This document shows, piece by piece, positions 26,256-35,743 of a stretch of DNA of 64,000 nucleotides. The position numbers were made by a program, and so were the translations under genes. The notes beneath the pieces are model-generated. The model saw only the letters and a list, made by a program, of their open reading frames with translations. It was not told where the DNA came from and ran no database searches. The stretch is from Ensifer adhaerens (lineage in GTDB: Bacteria; Pseudomonadota; Alphaproteobacteria; Rhizobiales; Rhizobiaceae): assembly GCF_002940685.1 (NCBI RefSeq), contig NZ_PNFP01000004.1, positions 186,001 to 250,000 of the forward strand. Direction: 5' to 3'. Position 1 is the first letter of the stretch. The number at the start of each line of letters is the position of its first letter.

Positions 26256-28487
26256 ATGACGATTTCCAACACTCGCCCCATCACCCCGGACCTCATCGCA
26301 TCGCACGGGCTGAAGCCTGACGAATACGAGCGCATTCTCGGCCTGATCGGGCGCGAGCCGACCTTTACCGAGCTCGGCATCTTCTCGGCCATGTGGAACG
26401 AGCACTGCTCCTACAAGTCCTCGAAGAAGTGGCTGCGCACGCTGCCGACCAAGGGCCCGCGCGTCATCCAGGGTCCGGGTGAAAACGCCGGCGTCGTCGA
26501 TATCGATGACGGCGATTGCGTCGTCTTCAAGATGGAGAGCCACAACCACCCGTCCTACATCGAGCCCTACCAGGGCGCGGCAACGGGCGTTGGCGGCATC
26601 CTGCGCGACGTCTTCACCATGGGCGCGCGTCCCGTGGCGGCCATGAACGCGCTCCGCTTCGGTGCACCGGATCATCCGAAGACCCGCCATCTCGTCTCGG
26701 GCGTCGTTGCCGGCGTCGGCGGCTACGGCAATTCCTTCGGCGTTCCGACCGTCGGCGGCGAAGTCGAGTTCGACGCCCGCTACAACGGCAACATCCTCGT
26801 CAACGCCTTTGCTGCCGGCCTCGCCAAGAGCGATGCCATCTTCTACTCGAAGGCGGAAGGCGTGGGCCTTCCGGTCGTCTATCTCGGCGCCAAGACCGGC
26901 CGCGACGGCGTCGGCGGCGCAACCATGGCGTCGGCCGAATTCGACGAGTCGATCGAAGAGAAGCGTCCGACCGTTCAGGTCGGCGACCCCTTCACCGAAA
27001 AGTGCCTGCTCGAAGCCTGCCTCGAACTGATGACGACGGGCGCCGTTATCGCCATCCAGGACATGGGTGCTGCCGGCCTCACCTGCTCGGCCGTCGAAAT
27101 GGGCGCCAAGGGCGACCTCGGCATCGAGCTCGACCTCGACATGGTGCCGGTGCGCGAAGAGCGCATGACCGCCTATGAAATGATGCTGTCGGAGAGCCAG
27201 GAGCGCATGCTCATGGTGCTGGAGCCGGCCAAGGAAGAGGTCGCCAAGGCGATCTTCGTCAAGTGGGGCCTCGATTTCGCGATCGTCGGCAAGACCACCG
27301 ACGACCTGCGCTTCCGCATCCTGCACCAGGGCGAGGAAGTCGCAAACCTGCCGATCAAGGAACTGGGCGACGAAGCCCCGGAATACGATCGTCCCTGGAC
27401 CCCGGCCAAGACCGCGGCACCGCTTGCAACCAACGACATTCCGGCTGCCGACGTCGCCGACGCGCTCGTCAAGCTTGTTGGCTCGGCCAACAACTCGTCG
27501 CGCCGCTGGGTCTATGAACAGTACGATACGCTGATCCAGGGCAATTCACTACAGCTGCCGGGCGGCGACGCCGGCGTCGTGCGCGTCGAAGGCCACGTCT
27601 CCAAGGCACTTGCCTTCTCGTCCGACGTCACCCCGCGTTACGTCGAAGCCGACGCCTTCGAGGGCGGCAAGCAGGCCGTTGCCGAGTGCTGGCGCAACCT
27701 GACGGCAACCGGTGCACTGCCGCTGGCGGCCACCGACAACCTCAACTTCGGCAACCCGGAACGTCCTGAAATCATGAGCCAGCTGGTTCATGCGATCAAA
27801 GGCATCGGCGAAGCCTGCACCGCGCTCGATTTCCCGATCGTGTCGGGCAACGTCTCGCTCTACAACGAGACCAACGGCCAGGCGATCCTGCCGACCCCGA
27901 CGATCGGTGGCGTTGGCCTGATCAAGGACTGGTCGAAGATGGCGCGCATCCGTTTTGCCGCGGAAGGCGAAACCATCCTCGTCGCCGGCGCACCTGCCGG
28001 TCTCGGCGCGCACATCGCCCAGTCGGTCTACATGCGTGACATCCACGGCCGCACCGACGGTCCGGCGCCGCATGTCGATCTGGCCCATGAGCGCAAGGTC
28101 GGCGATTTCGTCCGCGGGCTGATCGTCGATGGTCTCGTTACCGCCGTGCACGATTGCTCGTCGGGCGGTCTGGCGCTCGCCGTTGCCGAAATGGCGATGG
28201 CCTCCGGCATCGGCGCCACGGTCGACGCTGTCGCCGGCCATGACCCGATCGCCACCTTCTATGGCGAGGATCAGGGACGCTACGTTCTGACGGTTGCGGC
28301 CGGCGCACTCGATGCGGTTGCCGCTCGGGCAAGGGCCGCAGGTGTCTCGCTTCCGGTGATTGGCAAGACCGGTGGCGATACCGTCAAGCTCGGCGATACC
28401 AGGGCCGTTTCGATCGCGGAGCTCAGCACTGCGCACGAAGGCTGGTTCCCTGAGTTCATGCACGGCGACCTCGCGCCTGAGAACTAA
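26256..28487 (+). CDS. purL: FGAM synthase large subunit PurL
   Basis: ATP-dependent formylglycinamidine ribonucleotide synthase of 743 residues, the short type that works with separate PurS and PurQ. Typical motifs are [39 protein letters not shown] and [10 protein letters not shown]. The length and architecture agree with the purS and purQ genes upstream. Unlike most purSQL operons it is 3.2 kb from purQ, separated by a lipoprotein, a DUF1127/MocR pair and a PagL-like gene. A strong terminator follows at 28496-28526. Confidence 0.97.
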   Translation: MTISNTRPITPDLIASHGLKPDEYERILGLIGREPTFTELGIFSAMWNEHCSYKSSKKWLRTLPTKGPRVIQGPGENAGVVDIDDGDCVVFKMESHNHPSYIEPYQGAATGVGGILRDVFTMGARPVAAMNALRFGAPDHPKTRHLVSGVVAGVGGYGNSFGVPTVGGEVEFDARYNGNILVNAFAAGLAKSDAIFYSKAEGVGLPVVYLGAKTGRDGVGGATMASAEFDESIEEKRPTVQVGDPFTEKCLLEACLELMTTGAVIAIQDMGAAGLTCSAVEMGAKGDLGIELDLDMVPVREERMTAYEMMLSESQERMLMVLEPAKEEVAKAIFVKWGLDFAIVGKTTDDLRFRILHQGEEVANLPIKELGDEAPEYDRPWTPAKTAAPLATNDIPAADVADALVKLVGSANNSSRRWVYEQYDTLIQGNSLQLPGGDAGVVRVEGHVSKALAFSSDVTPRYVEADAFEGGKQAVAECWRNLTATGALPLAATDNLNFGNPERPEIMSQLVHAIKGIGEACTALDFPIVSGNVSLYNETNGQAILPTPTIGGVGLIKDWSKMARIRFAAEGETILVAGAPAGLGAHIAQSVYMRDIHGRTDGPAPHVDLAHERKVGDFVRGLIVDGLVTAVHDCSSGGLALAVAEMAMASGIGATVDAVAGHDPIATFYGEDQGRYVLTVAAGALDAVAARARAAGVSLPVIGKTGGDTVKLGDTRAVSIAELSTAHEGWFPEFMHGDLAPEN

Positions 28488-28495
28488 GAACAGGC

Positions 28496-28534
28496 AACGG
28501 GAGCCCCGCGGTTGGCGGCTCCCGTTCTGCCTTT
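28496..28534 (+). terminator. Terminator after purL
   Basis: A 10-bp perfect stem, AACGGGAGCC (28496-28505) with GGCTCCCGTT (28517-28526), is followed by CTGCCTTTT. Confidence 0.7.
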
Positions 28535-28723
28535 TGCCAGAGATGGCAAAAGCCCGTGCGGACCGGTTGGAACGCATGTGTTGATCGGCTCTGCCTTCCG
28601 TCGATTGGCTTCCCTCACCCAATTCAGCAATTGCGTTTCGCCCCTGAATCGTGGTTCCCTTGTTTCATGGACGACGTCGGCAAAGCTGCTGACGTTGCAG
28701 AATAAAAAGGGAGTTGGCGTATC

Positions 28724-28957
28724 ATGCCCATGACACCAGGCGACATCGAAGACATGATCAAGGCGGGGATTCCCGGAGCCAAGGTCACGATCCGCGATCT
28801 GGCCGGTGACGGCGACCACTATGCCGCCGAAGTCGTGGCCGAGGCGTTTCGTGGCAAGAGCCGCGTGCAGCAGCACCAGATGGTCTACAATGCCTTGAAG
28901 GGCAATATGGGCGGCGTGCTGCATGCGCTTGCCCTGCAGACGAGCGCGCCGGAGTGA
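28724..28957 (+). CDS. bolA: BolA family protein
   Basis: A 77-residue BolA-fold protein. BolA proteins bind monothiol (CGFS) glutaredoxins and share a [2Fe-2S] cluster; the pair acts in iron-sulfur trafficking or iron signalling. Typical segments are V-T-I-R-D-L-A-G-D-G-D-H-Y and Q-Q-H-Q-M-V-Y-N-A-L, where the last histidine region matches the conserved His of the family. GGGAG is nine bases before the ATG. The CGFS glutaredoxin gene lies just downstream, after one small gene, which supports the functional link. Confidence 0.92.
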   Translation: MPMTPGDIEDMIKAGIPGAKVTIRDLAGDGDHYAAEVVAEAFRGKSRVQQHQMVYNALKGNMGGVLHALALQTSAPE

Positions 28958-28963
28958 CCCGGC

Positions 28964-29209
28964 GTGGCTGATCTGATCAAGGAACTCGTCAGCGGCGTCG
29001 TCGACAGCGCGCTGAAGGAAATTCTGAGGAAGACCGGCGTCAAGCGCACGACCACCAAGCGGACGAAGCGCCGGACCAGGACCACGTCTTCCGGCGGCGG
29101 CATCCTCGGGGATATCCTGGAGGCGGCGATCCGCAAGCCGGCCAAGAAGCAGGTCAGCCGTCGCAAGACGGCTGCGGCACGCAGCAAGACCCGTCGCCGC
29201 ACGGCTTGA
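28964..29209 (+). CDS. Small highly basic hypothetical protein
   Basis: An 81-residue protein I do not recognise, starting at a GTG six bases after bolA. Residues 1-25 form an amphipathic helix, and the rest is rich in K, R and T with the basic clusters K-R-T-T-T-K-R-T-K-R-R and R-R-K-T-A-A-A-R. A glycine-rich G-G-G-I-L-G-D-I-L-E patch lies in the middle. Composition suggests nucleic acid or membrane-surface binding. It sits between bolA and grxD, so it may be co-expressed with both. Confidence 0.6.
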   Translation: MADLIKELVSGVVDSALKEILRKTGVKRTTTKRTKRRTRTTSSGGGILGDILEAAIRKPAKKQVSRRKTAAARSKTRRRTA

Positions 29210-29340
29210 GTGGTATTAAAACCACATCTTGAGGCCCATCAATATTTGTTGCGATTGGGTGGTGAAAATCACCGATATGCATGCTATCTAAGACCCAATC
29301 GATATCCGGCCCTTGAAGCCGGCGCAGGAAGGAAGACAGG

Positions 29341-29679
29341 ATGAGCGGAATTCACGAATTCATCGACAACGAAGTCAAGACGAACGATGTGGTGCTCTTC
29401 ATGAAGGGTACGCCGCAGTTCCCGCAGTGTGGCTTCTCCGGTCAGGTGGTCCAGATTCTCGACTACATCGGCGTCGACTACAAGGGCATCAATGTGCTCG
29501 CCGACGCGGACTTGCGCCAGGGCATCAAGGACTATTCCAACTGGCCGACGATCCCGCAGCTCTACGTCAAGGGCGAATTCGTCGGCGGTTGCGACATCGT
29601 GCGCGAGATGTTCCAGGCCGGCGAACTGCAGTCCCACCTTTCCGAGCAGGGTATCGCCGTCAAGGGCGCTGCCGCCTAA
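29341..29679 (+). CDS. grxD: Monothiol glutaredoxin, Grx4 family
   Basis: A 112-residue CGFS-type glutaredoxin with C30-G-F-S33, M-K-G-T-P preceding it, and the W-P-T-I-P-Q-L-Y-V and G-G-C-D-I glutathione-binding motifs. Such proteins bind a [2Fe-2S] cluster as dimers or with BolA and serve in iron-sulfur cluster delivery. A strong ribosome site (AGGAAGGAAGACAGG) precedes the ATG. A textbook terminator follows at 29711-29732. Confidence 0.96.
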   Translation: MSGIHEFIDNEVKTNDVVLFMKGTPQFPQCGFSGQVVQILDYIGVDYKGINVLADADLRQGIKDYSNWPTIPQLYVKGEFVGGCDIVREMFQAGELQSHLSEQGIAVKGAAA

Positions 29680-29710
29680 CGCAAGGACGCCTTGTCCCGA
29701 TCGATCGGAG

Positions 29711-29732
29711 AAGGCGGGCAACCGCCTTTTTT
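29711..29732 (+). terminator. Rho-independent terminator after grxD
   Basis: AAGGCGG (29711-29717), loop GCAA, then CCGCCTT (29722-29728), ending in six T residues (29727-29732). Confidence 0.85.
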
Positions 29733-30156
29733 GATTCGGACATTCCCGTCCGGATTTCGATTTTTGTTGTCTTCCCAAAGGCTTTGCGCGCTTGGTTCGC
29801 GCAATGACCGTTTGAATGTTTGTGAAAGCAGGCTTCCTTCCTGAAACGTTTCCGGCGTTCTGAGGCGGAGCTTGGGGCCGATTTTCGGCCTGTCATGAAG
29901 CAGTCGCGATCGTTCGGCATAAGCAGCGGCGGTTCCCGCTCCGGCCCTCCCGGCCGGAAATGAACCCGTCGCTGTCACTCGATGCTCCCGTCTTTTCATG
30001 CAGGCCCCGGTCCATATGGTGCGGCTGTCCGGTCGCTCCTGCCTGAAATCCCCGTGCCGACCGGCATCAAGCCAGCCGACATCATTCTTGTCCGGACGCG
30101 TCCGGACCCAGACCTGTTTCGTACGCGCCAAGGGCGCGCCGCTAGGACTTTTGACA
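29733..30156. other. Long intergenic region before the first efflux gene
   Basis: About 420 bases without a convincing gene. It holds an 18-bp perfect palindrome at 30090-30107 (listed separately) 50 bases before the efflux ATG. The frame of the efflux gene is open back to ~29998, but this part lacks protein-like composition. No tRNA or recognisable RNA family is seen. Confidence 0.4.
30090..30107. promoter_or_regulatory. 18-bp perfect palindrome upstream of the first efflux gene
   Basis: GTCCGGACGCGTCCGGAC is a perfect palindrome whose 3' end is 49 bases before the ATG at 30157. It contains the direct/inverted core TCCGGA twice, as expected of a dimeric repressor site. No regulator gene is adjacent. 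Confidence 0.45.
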
Positions 30157-31395
30157 ATGACCAGCACGACCAACGACGACGCCCTGCCCGGCCTCACGAA
30201 GTTCCAGTTCATTGCGCTGATGGCCACGCTGATGGCGACGAACGCGATCTCGATCGACATCATGCTGCCGGGCCTCCAGGAAATCGGCGCGAGCCTTGGC
30301 GTCGCGAGCGAGAACGAGCGGCAGTACATCATCACGGCCTACCTGCTTGGCATGGGCGTGGCGCAACTGTTCTTCGGTCCGCTGTCGGATCGTTTTGGCC
30401 GCAAGCCACCGCTTCTGGCCGGCCTTGCCCTTTATGCGGTCTGCGCGATCGCGATCGCGGTCGTGCCAACCTTCGGCCTCATGCTCGCCCTGCGCTTCGT
30501 ACAGGGTGCGGGCGCTGCGGCAACGCGCGTCATCACTATCTCGATCGTCCGCGACGTCTATGGCGGCCGGCAGATGGCCGAGGTGATGTCGCTGGTCATG
30601 ATGGTGTTCATGATCGTGCCGGTGATCGCGCCGTCGATCGGCCAGCTCATCATCAGCCTTGCCGAATGGCACATGATCTTCGTCGTCGTCGCGCTCTATG
30701 CCGTGATGAACATCGCAATCGTGCTGTCGAAGCTCGGCGAGACGCTTGATCCGGCGCATCGCCGCGCCTTCACGCCGTCGGTGATCCTCAACGGTTTCCG
30801 CATTGTGCTGACGAACCGCGTGTCGTTGCTCTATACGCTCGCGACCTCGGTGATCCTTGGTGCGCTCTTCGGCTTCATCAACTCGGCGCAGCAGGTGCTC
30901 GTCGGCGTCTACGACCTCGGCGTGTGGTTCCCGCTTGTATTTGCGGCTTTCGCGAGTATGATGGCTGTCGCTTCCTTCACCAATTCCCGCCTCGTCCGCC
31001 GATTCGGCATGCGGCCGCTGTCCCACGCAGCACTCTGCGGCTTTACGCTCGCAAGCTTCGTCTGGATGTCGGCCTCGCTCTATGCGCCGCTGCCCTTCCC
31101 GGTCTTCGTGGTCCTTTACTGCGCCACGATGTTCCAGTTCGGGCTGATCGCACCGAACTTCAACGCCATGGCGATGGAGCCGCTCGGCCATGTCGCCGGC
31201 ACGGCCTCTTCGGTTCTCGGCTTCATGCAGACGATCGGCGGCAGCGTGATCGGAGCCTTCATCGGCCAGTCCTTCGACGGAACGGCCACCCCGCTTGCCG
31301 CCGGCTACTTCACCGTAGCTGCGATTGGCCTCGTTTTCGTCCTGATTGCCGAACGCGGCAAGCTGTTCAAACCACACCATCAGCCGGCCGGCTGA
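30157..31395 (+). CDS. Bcr/CflA family MFS multidrug efflux transporter (first copy)
   Basis: A 412-residue 12-TM major facilitator of the Bcr/CflA (DHA1) drug:H+ antiporter group. TM1 carries S-I-D-I-M-L-P-G-L and the TM2-3 loop has the MFS signature G-P-L-S-D-R-F-G-R-K. A conserved L-R-F-V-Q-G-A-G-A-A motif follows. Substrate is unknown. I chose the ATG at 30157, because the 53-codon upstream extension looks non-coding. A related copy follows 101 bases downstream. Confidence 0.9.
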   Translation: MTSTTNDDALPGLTKFQFIALMATLMATNAISIDIMLPGLQEIGASLGVASENERQYIITAYLLGMGVAQLFFGPLSDRFGRKPPLLAGLALYAVCAIAIAVVPTFGLMLALRFVQGAGAAATRVITISIVRDVYGGRQMAEVMSLVMMVFMIVPVIAPSIGQLIISLAEWHMIFVVVALYAVMNIAIVLSKLGETLDPAHRRAFTPSVILNGFRIVLTNRVSLLYTLATSVILGALFGFINSAQQVLVGVYDLGVWFPLVFAAFASMMAVASFTNSRLVRRFGMRPLSHAALCGFTLASFVWMSASLYAPLPFPVFVVLYCATMFQFGLIAPNFNAMAMEPLGHVAGTASSVLGFMQTIGGSVIGAFIGQSFDGTATPLAAGYFTVAAIGLVFVLIAERGKLFKPHHQPAG

Positions 31396-31398
31396 TCT

Positions 31399-31442
31399 CT
31401 ACAGCGCCACGCGTCTCAAAAGACGCGTAAAGGTCGCTGTAG
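31399..31442. repeat. Nested palindromic hairpin between the two efflux genes
   Basis: Outer arms CTACAGCG (31399-31406) and CGCTGTAG (31435-31442) enclose inner arms ACGCGTCT (31409-31416) and AGACGCGT (31421-31428) with loop CAAA. The layout resembles a short palindromic element I remember from rhizobial intergenic regions. It lacks a T tract, so it is not an ordinary terminator. Confidence 0.6.
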
Positions 31443-31496
31443 CGCTCTCAAGTGCTGGCCAGCCTTTTCCAAAGATTGAACTTACGGGTTTTCCCA

Positions 31497-32789
31497 ATGT
31501 CCACCATCACCAATCAATCCGAACATGTCGACGGCGTCTCCGGCGCCGAGCGCCTCAACATGGGCATCGTCGAATTCATCATCACCATCGCCGTCATGAC
31601 GGCGAGCGTTGCGATTGCCATCGACAGCATGCTGCCGGCGCTGCCGGCGATCGGCCAGTCCCTGAACGTCACCAACACCAACGATAGCCAGTTGGTGATC
31701 GGCGTCTTCTTCCTTGGTTTCGGCCTTTCGCAGATCTTCTTCGGCAGCCTCTCCGACGCGTTCGGCAGGCGCCGCGTGCTGCTCGGCGGCCTCGCCTTCT
31801 TCACCGTGTCGATGTTTGCCGCCGCCCTGACCGAGAGCTTCGAGACGCTGCTGATCCTGCGCTTCATCCAGGGCATCGGCGCTGCTGCGATCCGCATCAC
31901 CACCATGGCGATCGTGCGCGACTGCTTCGGCGGCCGCGAAATGGCGCGCGTCATGTCCTATGTCATGATCGTCTTCATGATCGTGCCGATCGTCGCGCCC
32001 TCGATCGGTCAGCTCGTGATCCTCTATGCCAACTGGCACTGGATCTTCATCCTGATCGGCGTCATCGGGGCTATTCTCTTCGTCTGGGCCTTTTCCCGCA
32101 TGAAGGAGTCCCTGCCCCGCGAGGAGCGCATGCCGCTCTCCGTCGGCGCGGTCGCCTCGGGCTTCAAGACCGTTCTCACCAACCGCATCACCTGCGGCTA
32201 CATGATCGGCATGACGCTGTTTACCGCCGTCATCTGCGCCTACATCGTCACCGTCCAGCAGATTTTCGGCGAGGTTTACGGCCTCGGCGATTGGCTGCCG
32301 ATCGCTTTTGCCGGCACCGCCGGCGGCATCGCGGTTGCCAACTTCGCCAACGGCTTCTTCGTCCGCAGCTTCGGCATGCGCCGTATCTCGCACGTCTCGA
32401 TGATCCTGTTCACGCTGCTCTCGGTCGCGGGCTTCGTGATGTCGCTGTCGGGCACGCCGGCCTTCGTCGTCAGCTACCTGATGTTCTCGGTGCTTTTGAT
32501 GTTCTTCGCGGTCATCGCAACGAACTTCACCGCGATCAGCCTGGAGCCGATGGGCCATCTCGCCGGCACCGCAACGGCGATCACCGGCTTCGTCTCGACG
32601 ACCGGGGGCGCCTTGATCGGCGGCACCGTCGGCCAGCTGTTCAACGGCACGCTGCAGCCGCTCTTCGGCGGCTTCGCCCTCTTCGGCCTTCTGACGATCC
32701 TTGCCACGCTCTGGGCCGAAAAGGGCAAGCTCTTCACCCATCCCGGCGACAAGGACGTCAGCATGGATCACGGTGGCGGGCACATGTAA
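31497..32789 (+). CDS. Bcr/CflA family MFS multidrug efflux transporter (second copy)
   Basis: A 430-residue 12-TM transporter clearly related to the preceding one: A-I-D-S-M-L-P-A-L in TM1, G-S-L-S-D-A-F-G-R-R-R in loop 2-3, L-R-F-I-Q-G-I-G-A-A and V-M-I-V-F-M-I-V-P-I-V-A-P-S-I-G-Q. The C-terminus ends in a histidine/glycine tail (D-H-G-G-G-H-M). The ribosome site before the ATG at 31497 is poor; a GTG at 31452 is an alternative. The two copies probably arose by tandem duplication. Confidence 0.9.
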   Translation: MSTITNQSEHVDGVSGAERLNMGIVEFIITIAVMTASVAIAIDSMLPALPAIGQSLNVTNTNDSQLVIGVFFLGFGLSQIFFGSLSDAFGRRRVLLGGLAFFTVSMFAAALTESFETLLILRFIQGIGAAAIRITTMAIVRDCFGGREMARVMSYVMIVFMIVPIVAPSIGQLVILYANWHWIFILIGVIGAILFVWAFSRMKESLPREERMPLSVGAVASGFKTVLTNRITCGYMIGMTLFTAVICAYIVTVQQIFGEVYGLGDWLPIAFAGTAGGIAVANFANGFFVRSFGMRRISHVSMILFTLLSVAGFVMSLSGTPAFVVSYLMFSVLLMFFAVIATNFTAISLEPMGHLAGTATAITGFVSTTGGALIGGTVGQLFNGTLQPLFGGFALFGLLTILATLWAEKGKLFTHPGDKDVSMDHGGGHM

Positions 32790-32806
32790 GCGGCTCAAAT
32801 GACATG

Positions 32807-32842
32807 AAAAAGCCCGCCCGGAGCGATCCGGGCGGGCTTTTT
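32807..32842. terminator. Bidirectional terminator, efflux / IMPase genes
   Basis: A perfect 15-bp stem, AAAAAGCCCGCCCGG (32807-32821) with CCGGGCGGGCTTTTT (32828-32842), has a six-base loop and lies between convergent genes. Confidence 0.9.
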
Positions 32843-32860
32843 GTTGGAGCACGGACCGTA

Positions 32861-33685
32861 TCAGACCGTGAAGACCTCGCGGCGAAGCGTCTCCCAGCTT
32901 TCCTTGTCGGTCGCCAGCAGCAGGCCGCCATTGAGATGCGCGGGCAGATAGGGCGAGCCGTCGAAGCGGGCGGCATAGGCGCCGGCTTCCTGCGAAATCA
33001 GCGTGCCGGCCAAGTGGTCCCAGGGCATCAGCTTCTGGTACATCAGGAAGTGGATGTGCCCGCCGGCAAGCATGCGGTATTCGTGCGCGGCGCAGCGGTA
33101 GCTCGTGGCTATGCGAACCTTGGCCATGTTGGCCATGACTTCGCGGCGAGCCTCCTGCTTGTAGAAACCGGTCGAGGCGCCGCCGACCATGGCTTCGAGC
33201 GCGACGCCTGCGGTGACCGACATGCGCTCCTGCGTTCCGTCCGGACGGCACATCCAGGCGCCTGAGCCCTTCTCGGCGATCACCCAGTCGTTGCCGAGCG
33301 GGTCGTAGATGATGCCGGCAACCGTCTCGCCCTTGGCAACGACGCTCGCCATGACGCCGAACAGCGGCACGCCGGCGGCGAAATTGAAGGTGCCGTCGAT
33401 CGGGTCGACGACGACGGCGAGATCGGCGTCCGAGAGCTTGTCGAGCAGCGCCGGATCGGCCGCAACCGATTCCTCGCCGACGAACAGCGCACCCGGCGCG
33501 ACATCCTCGATGCGCGACTTGATCAGCCGCTCGGCCGCTTCGTCGGCTTCGGTCACGAGGTCGATCGCTTCCGATTTCACCCTGACGTCGCCGGCATCGA
33601 GGTTGCGGAACCGCGGCAGGATTTCTTTGACCGCCGCTTCCTGCAGGAGATTGGCAAGGCCGGCAATGTCGACGGAATGGCTCAT
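32861..33685 (-). CDS. Inositol monophosphatase family protein
   Basis: A 274-residue Mg2+-dependent phosphatase of the IMPase superfamily. Metal-ligand motifs are G-E71-E72-S and D94-P-I-D97-G-T, with a late W-D-H-L-A-G motif holding the third aspartate. Members hydrolyse inositol phosphates, 3'-phosphoadenosine phosphate or histidinol phosphate, and the substrate cannot be assigned from this. The ATG at 33685 overlaps the ttcA stop (ATGA), so they are translationally coupled. The frame is open much further upstream, overlapping ttcA, but that part is not coding. Confidence 0.9.
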   Translation of the reverse strand: MSHSVDIAGLANLLQEAAVKEILPRFRNLDAGDVRVKSEAIDLVTEADEAAERLIKSRIEDVAPGALFVGEESVAADPALLDKLSDADLAVVVDPIDGTFNFAAGVPLFGVMASVVAKGETVAGIIYDPLGNDWVIAEKGSGAWMCRPDGTQERMSVTAGVALEAMVGGASTGFYKQEARREVMANMAKVRIATSYRCAAHEYRMLAGGHIHFLMYQKLMPWDHLAGTLISQEAGAYAARFDGSPYLPAHLNGGLLLATDKESWETLRREVFTV

Positions 33686-34566
33686 TCTTTGGGCTCCGGT
33701 GTGAGGGACTTGAAATCGAACAGCTTGGGATCGAGCAGATGCGACGGGTTCACATGACCGAGCGCACGCAGCATCGTGTCCTTGCGGCCCGGCATGCGCC
33801 GCTCGATGTCGGAAAGCATTGCCTTCATCGCATTGCGCTCGAGGCCGTCCTGCGAGCCGCAGAGGTCGCAGGGGATGATTGGAAACTCCATGGCAGCGGC
33901 AAACTTGGCGAGATCGTCCTCGGCCGCATAGGCAAGCGGGCGAAGCAGCATCAGGTCGCCCTCGTCGTTCAAGAGCTTTGCCGGCATCGAGGCGAGCCGG
34001 CCGCCGTGGAAGAAGTTCATGAAGAAGGTTTCGAGAATGTCCTCGCGGTGATGACCGAGCACCAGCGCGTCGCAACCCTCCTCGCGGGCGATGCGATAGA
34101 GATTGCCGCGGCGCAGCCGCGAACAGAGCGAACAGTAGGTCGCGCCCGTCGGCACCTTCTCCTTCACGATCGAATAGGTGTCGCGGTACTCGATGCGATG
34201 CTTGACGCCGATCGAAGCCAGGTACTCCGGCAGGATATGTTTCGGGAAATTCGGCTGGCCCTGGTCGAGATTGCAGGCGATGAGCTCCACCGGCAACAGC
34301 CCACGCCATTTGAGGTCCATCAGCAGCGCCAGCAGGCTGTAGCTGTCCTTGCCGCCGGAAAGGCCGATCAGCCAGCGTTTGGCGCCCGTGAGCATGCCGA
34401 AATCGTCCAGCGCCTGGCGGGTCTGGCGCAACAGGCGCTTGCGCAGCTTGTTGAACGAGACGGATGACGGCATGCGGCTGAACAGCGGATGCTGACCGGC
34501 GTCGATCTCGGCATCATCGAAAAGGGTTTCAGCCGGGTCTTGTGACGCGTTGAGCGTAAGGTCCAT
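33682..34566 (-). CDS. ttcA: tRNA 2-thiocytidine(32) synthetase TtcA
   Basis: Thiolates cytidine 32 of certain tRNAs using ATP and an iron-sulfur cluster. The 294-residue protein has the PP-loop S70-G-G-K-D-S75, the C145-S-L-C148 pair and C233-D-L-C in the C-terminal part, as expected for TtcA. The ATG at 34566 follows AGGA by nine bases; a start 11 codons upstream is also open. It shares an ATGA overlap with the downstream IMPase-family gene. Confidence 0.93.
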   Translation of the reverse strand: MDLTLNASQDPAETLFDDAEIDAGQHPLFSRMPSSVSFNKLRKRLLRQTRQALDDFGMLTGAKRWLIGLSGGKDSYSLLALLMDLKWRGLLPVELIACNLDQGQPNFPKHILPEYLASIGVKHRIEYRDTYSIVKEKVPTGATYCSLCSRLRRGNLYRIAREEGCDALVLGHHREDILETFFMNFFHGGRLASMPAKLLNDEGDLMLLRPLAYAAEDDLAKFAAAMEFPIIPCDLCGSQDGLERNAMKAMLSDIERRMPGRKDTMLRALGHVNPSHLLDPKLFDFKSLTPEPKE

Positions 34567-34698
34567 GGCGGGGATCCTGTGCGGCAGGCGCGGGCGCAAC
34601 CGGCGCCCGGCAATTCTTGCGCCAGCACTTGCCCGCTCCTGCCGTCAAGATCAAGGGAAATCGCCCGGGCCGCATTGATCGGGCCGTCGGGGGGTGGC

Positions 34699-35646
34699 TC
34701 AGGAGCCGAACACCGACCAGCCGGTGCGAGCGGCAAGCATTTCCAGCGCCAGAGATCCGAGTAGCGAGTTGCCGTTCTCGTTGAGGCCTGGCGACCAGAC
34801 GGCGACCGAGGCCTTGCCGGGCGCGACCGCCATGATGCCGCCACCGACACCGCTTTTTCCCGGCAGGCCGACGCGGTAGGCGAAATCGCCCGAGCCGTCA
34901 TAGTGGCCGCAGGTCAGCATTAGCGCGTTGATGCGCCGCGCCCGCTGGCGCGAGACGACGTTGTGGCCCGTCAACGGATTGCTGCCGCCGGCCGCCAGAA
35001 ACAGGCCGGCCTTGGCGAGCTGGCTGCAGGTCATCGACAGCGCGCAATGGTGGAAGTAGACGCCGAGCACGTGGTCGACCGGGTGGTCGAGCTTGCCGAA
35101 AGAACGCATGAAATTGGCGAGCGCGAAGTTGCGGTAGCCGGTGGCCGTCTCCGAGCGCGCGACCTCATGGTCGATCACGATCTGGTCGTCGTCGGCGAGG
35201 TAGCGGACGAACTGCACGATCTCGCCGATCAGTTCCCGCGGCGTGTGGCCGGCAAGAATCAGGTCGCTGATGGTGATGGCGCCGGCATTGATGAAGGGGT
35301 TGCGCGGCTTGCCGCCCTCGTGCTCCAGCTGGACGATCGAGTTGAAGGCCGAGCCCGACGGCTCGCGGCCGACCCGGTGCCAGATGTTTTCGCCGTGCTT
35401 GCCAAGCGCGAGCGTCAGGGTGAAAACCTTGGAGACGCTCTGGATCGAGAACGGCACCTCCGCGTCACCGACGCGATAGATCTTGCCGTCGGTGGTCACG
35501 ATCGCCATGCCGAAATGCTTGGGATCGACGCGGGCGAGCTGCGGGATGTAGTCGGCGACCTTGCCCTGACCGAACCTTGGGCTCAGCTCCCGATGAATGT
35601 CGTCGATGATCGCCTGCAGATCCTGCGGCTTCTGCTCTTCGGGCAT
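34699..35646 (-). CDS. glsA: Glutaminase
   Basis: Hydrolyses L-glutamine to glutamate and ammonia. The 315-residue serine-dependent glutaminase has the S70-V-S-K73 (SxxK) catalytic motif, [12 protein letters not shown], and [11 protein letters not shown] near the end. Length is normal. It is transcribed on its own on the minus strand downstream of the rpsD terminator. A role in nitrogen balance or acid response is inference. Confidence 0.95.
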   Translation of the reverse strand: MPEEQKPQDLQAIIDDIHRELSPRFGQGKVADYIPQLARVDPKHFGMAIVTTDGKIYRVGDAEVPFSIQSVSKVFTLTLALGKHGENIWHRVGREPSGSAFNSIVQLEHEGGKPRNPFINAGAITISDLILAGHTPRELIGEIVQFVRYLADDDQIVIDHEVARSETATGYRNFALANFMRSFGKLDHPVDHVLGVYFHHCALSMTCSQLAKAGLFLAAGGSNPLTGHNVVSRQRARRINALMLTCGHYDGSGDFAYRVGLPGKSGVGGGIMAVAPGKASVAVWSPGLNENGNSLLGSLALEMLAARTGWSVFGS

Positions 35647-35743
35647 CGGGCTTCCCTCTTGGTCGTCGCCTGAGGATCGAAACGACGAAACGGCGCATGT
35701 TCGCTGGGGTCCGCGGTTGCGCGGATGCTGATCGGCACGGACA

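Noticed and set aside
29998-30156. N-terminal extension of the first efflux protein
   Set aside because: The 53 extra residues are not membrane-like, include the palindrome region and are not expected in Bcr/CflA proteins.
31482-33251. 589-codon antisense frame across the second efflux gene and the phosphatase
   Set aside because: Composition is H/D/E/R-rich without domains, and it crosses a strong terminator between two real genes.
33686-34309. Upstream extension of the IMPase-family frame
   Set aside because: It lies wholly inside ttcA in another frame; the ATG at 33685 overlaps the ttcA stop as ATGA and starts the family domain.
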